A stretch of DNA of 64,000 nucleotides from Planctomycetota bacterium. Lineage in GTDB: Bacteria > Planctomycetota > JAJSAM01 > JAJVHW01. The first letter of the stretch is position 1. Each line of letters starts with the position of its first letter. The stretch is from NCBI GenBank assembly GCA_024280885.1, contig JAJRPF010000014.1, forward strand, positions 62,001-126,000. The letters run 5' to 3'. The notes under the pieces were generated by a model that searched no databases, had not been told where the DNA came from, and was given only the letters and a program-made list of their open reading frames with translations. The position numbers and the translations under genes were made by a program. Shown piece after piece: positions 62,859 to 64,000 of the stretch.

Positions 62859-63989
62859 ATGGCACCGAAGGCTTCTGCTGCTGGCGGCGGTAAGGCGATG
62901 GGGACGAAGACTCGCGTCAGCGACAAGGTCCTGACTGACTTCACCTCGAATCTCGCCGTGCTCCAGGACGCGGGGCTGCCCATCGTCCGATCACTGAAGA
63001 TTCTCGAGGGCCAGACGAAGGTCGGGCCCTTCAAGAAGACGCTGATGGGGGTCTACGAAGACGTGGAAGCGGGCAACTCGTTGTCCGAGGCCATGTCCAA
63101 GCATCCCGGGGTCTTCGACTCGCTCTACACCAACATGGTCAAGGCGGGCGAGGCTGGCGGTATCCTCGACACGATCCTGCAGCGCCTGGCTGAGTTCAAA
63201 GAGAAGAGCCAGAGGCTGAAGACGAAGGTGACGGGGGCGATGTTCTATCCCGTCGTCGTCACGATCGTTGCGACCGGTTTGCTCGGGTTCATCATGGTGT
63301 TTGTGGTGCCCAAGTTCAAGACGGTCTACGCCACGCTGCAAACCGCGGACGGCAAGGCACTAGAGTTGCCGCAGATCACGCAGTTGCTTCTCGGTTTCGC
63401 GGAGTGGCTGCTTCACGGGACCGAGACCGTGAAGGTGCCCGGCCTCGTCATCTTGCCTATCGTGGCGGTGATTTTCGTCCTTCTCCTGAAGGCGTTCTCC
63501 AAGACCAATGGTGGCAGGAGTTTCCTGCACCGGTTGGCGCTCCAGACTCCGATCCTCGGCCCCGTGGTCAAGATGACGATCGTCGCGCGGTTCACGCGCA
63601 CCCTCGGCACGCTGCTCAACTCCGGTGTTCCGATCCTTGAGGCGCTGAACATCTGCCGCGGCTCGATCGGCAACGTCCACCTACAGGCCGCGCTCAAGAA
63701 GGTGCATGACGCCATCAAAGAAGGCGAGACCATGGCGGAACCGCTCGGCAAGAGTGGCATCTTCGATGACATGGTCGTCAACATGATTGACGTCGGTGAG
63801 GAAACGGGTGAACTCGACAAGATGCTCATCCGCATCGCAGACAACTACGACGAGCAGGTGGACGTCAAGCTGAACGCGCTGATTTCCATCCTGGAGCCAC
63901 TGCTGATCGTCGTCATGGGCGGCATCGTGGCGGTGATCGTCTCTGCGATCTTCCTGCCGATGCTCAAGATCGTCGAGTCGATCGGCTGA
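62859..63989 (+). CDS. pilC: Inner-membrane platform protein PilC (GspF family)
   Basis: PilC/GspF is the membrane platform turned by the assembly ATPases. The ATG at 62859 follows GGGAGG by five bases. Two GspF repeats are visible: residues 20-150 (FTSNLAVLQDAGLPIVRSLK, LSEAMSKHPGVFDSLYTNMV, AGEAGGILDTILQRLAEF) and 225-370 (FTRTLGTLLNSGVPILEALN, MVVNMIDVGEETGELDKMLI), with three membrane helices: VVVTIVATGLLGFIMVFVVP, VILPIVAVIFVLLLKAF and PLLIVVMGGIVAVIVSAIFL. The 376-residue length is normal. It ends 11 bases before the window edge, so the operon may continue. Confidence 0.94.
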   Translation: MAPKASAAGGGKAMGTKTRVSDKVLTDFTSNLAVLQDAGLPIVRSLKILEGQTKVGPFKKTLMGVYEDVEAGNSLSEAMSKHPGVFDSLYTNMVKAGEAGGILDTILQRLAEFKEKSQRLKTKVTGAMFYPVVVTIVATGLLGFIMVFVVPKFKTVYATLQTADGKALELPQITQLLLGFAEWLLHGTETVKVPGLVILPIVAVIFVLLLKAFSKTNGGRSFLHRLALQTPILGPVVKMTIVARFTRTLGTLLNSGVPILEALNICRGSIGNVHLQAALKKVHDAIKEGETMAEPLGKSGIFDDMVVNMIDVGEETGELDKMLIRIADNYDEQVDVKLNALISILEPLLIVVMGGIVAVIVSAIFLPMLKIVESIG

Positions 63990-64000
63990 TCGAGAGCTGA

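Overview
This 64-kb window is GC-rich, densely packed chromosomal DNA, most likely from a member of the Planctomycetota. The assignment rests on several traits. The division and cell-wall (dcw) cluster is complete for peptidoglycan synthesis, but rplM-rpsI stands where ftsA and ftsZ would be expected. There is a pseudopilin whose tail (HRDGLNILYDDGAVQF) resembles the planctomycete DUF1559 family, a VIT-VWA surface protein fused to a cyclase-fold toroid, a Kdo transferase implying an LPS-type outer membrane, and many small lipoproteins. The taxonomic call is inference; no rRNA or tRNA gene was found.

Layout. At 1-5.5 kb lie a truncated secreted protein, two lipoproteins (one with a terpenoid-cyclase-like toroid), a membrane protein, a NIL-domain protein, a cupin lipoprotein and a zinc-ribbon membrane protein. 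At 5.9-9.8 kb uvrB and uvrC are translationally coupled. At 9.8-14.3 kb are the VIT-VWA-toroid protein and a XerC/XerD recombinase. At 14.4-23.6 kb a run of plus-strand genes encodes a DksA-like protein with a histone-H1-like tail, lspA, pyrD, a response regulator, secA, the Kdo transferase and metK. At 23.9-31.2 kb are a pseudopilin, a secreted protein, dnaE, a HEAT-repeat lipoprotein gene broken by an in-frame stop, and a cysteine-containing hypothetical. A GT-C-like membrane protein follows at 31.7-33.4 kb.

The dcw cluster (33.7-51.1 kb) reads mraZ, rsmH, an FtsL-like gene, ftsI, murE, murF, mraY, ftsW, murG, murC, murB, a 91-aa unknown, an FtsQ-like gene and an unrecognised 673-aa membrane protein. 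Stop/start overlaps are frequent. It is followed by rplM, rpsI (S9 with a 110-residue acidic extension), a YebC/PmpR gene and a small acidic protein. On the minus strand are ppdK and a lipoprotein. Finally pilB, pilT, a second pilB-like gene and pilC form a type IV pilus / type II secretion motor operon at 57.9-64 kb. MurE carries the DNPR motif of meso-diaminopimelate-adding enzymes, so the wall is probably of the DAP type.

Non-coding structure is unusually rich. Two convergent intergenic regions (25.3-25.7 and 31.2-31.4 kb) share the same order: a long hairpin at the gene end, 19-bp palindromes, then a 187-bp dispersed repeat. Two MITE-like inverted repeats share the same ~25-bp ends (47.35-47.55 and 53.90-53.99 kb). 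Three further long imperfect palindromes lie at 3.3, 5.65 and 31.55 kb. Short tandem repeats of 12, 15 or 18 bp occur repeatedly, mostly in frame inside coding sequences.

Nothing here looks like a defence island, prophage or CRISPR locus. The most promising undescribed material is the dcw tail (47.0-51.1 kb) and the modular intergenic repeats.
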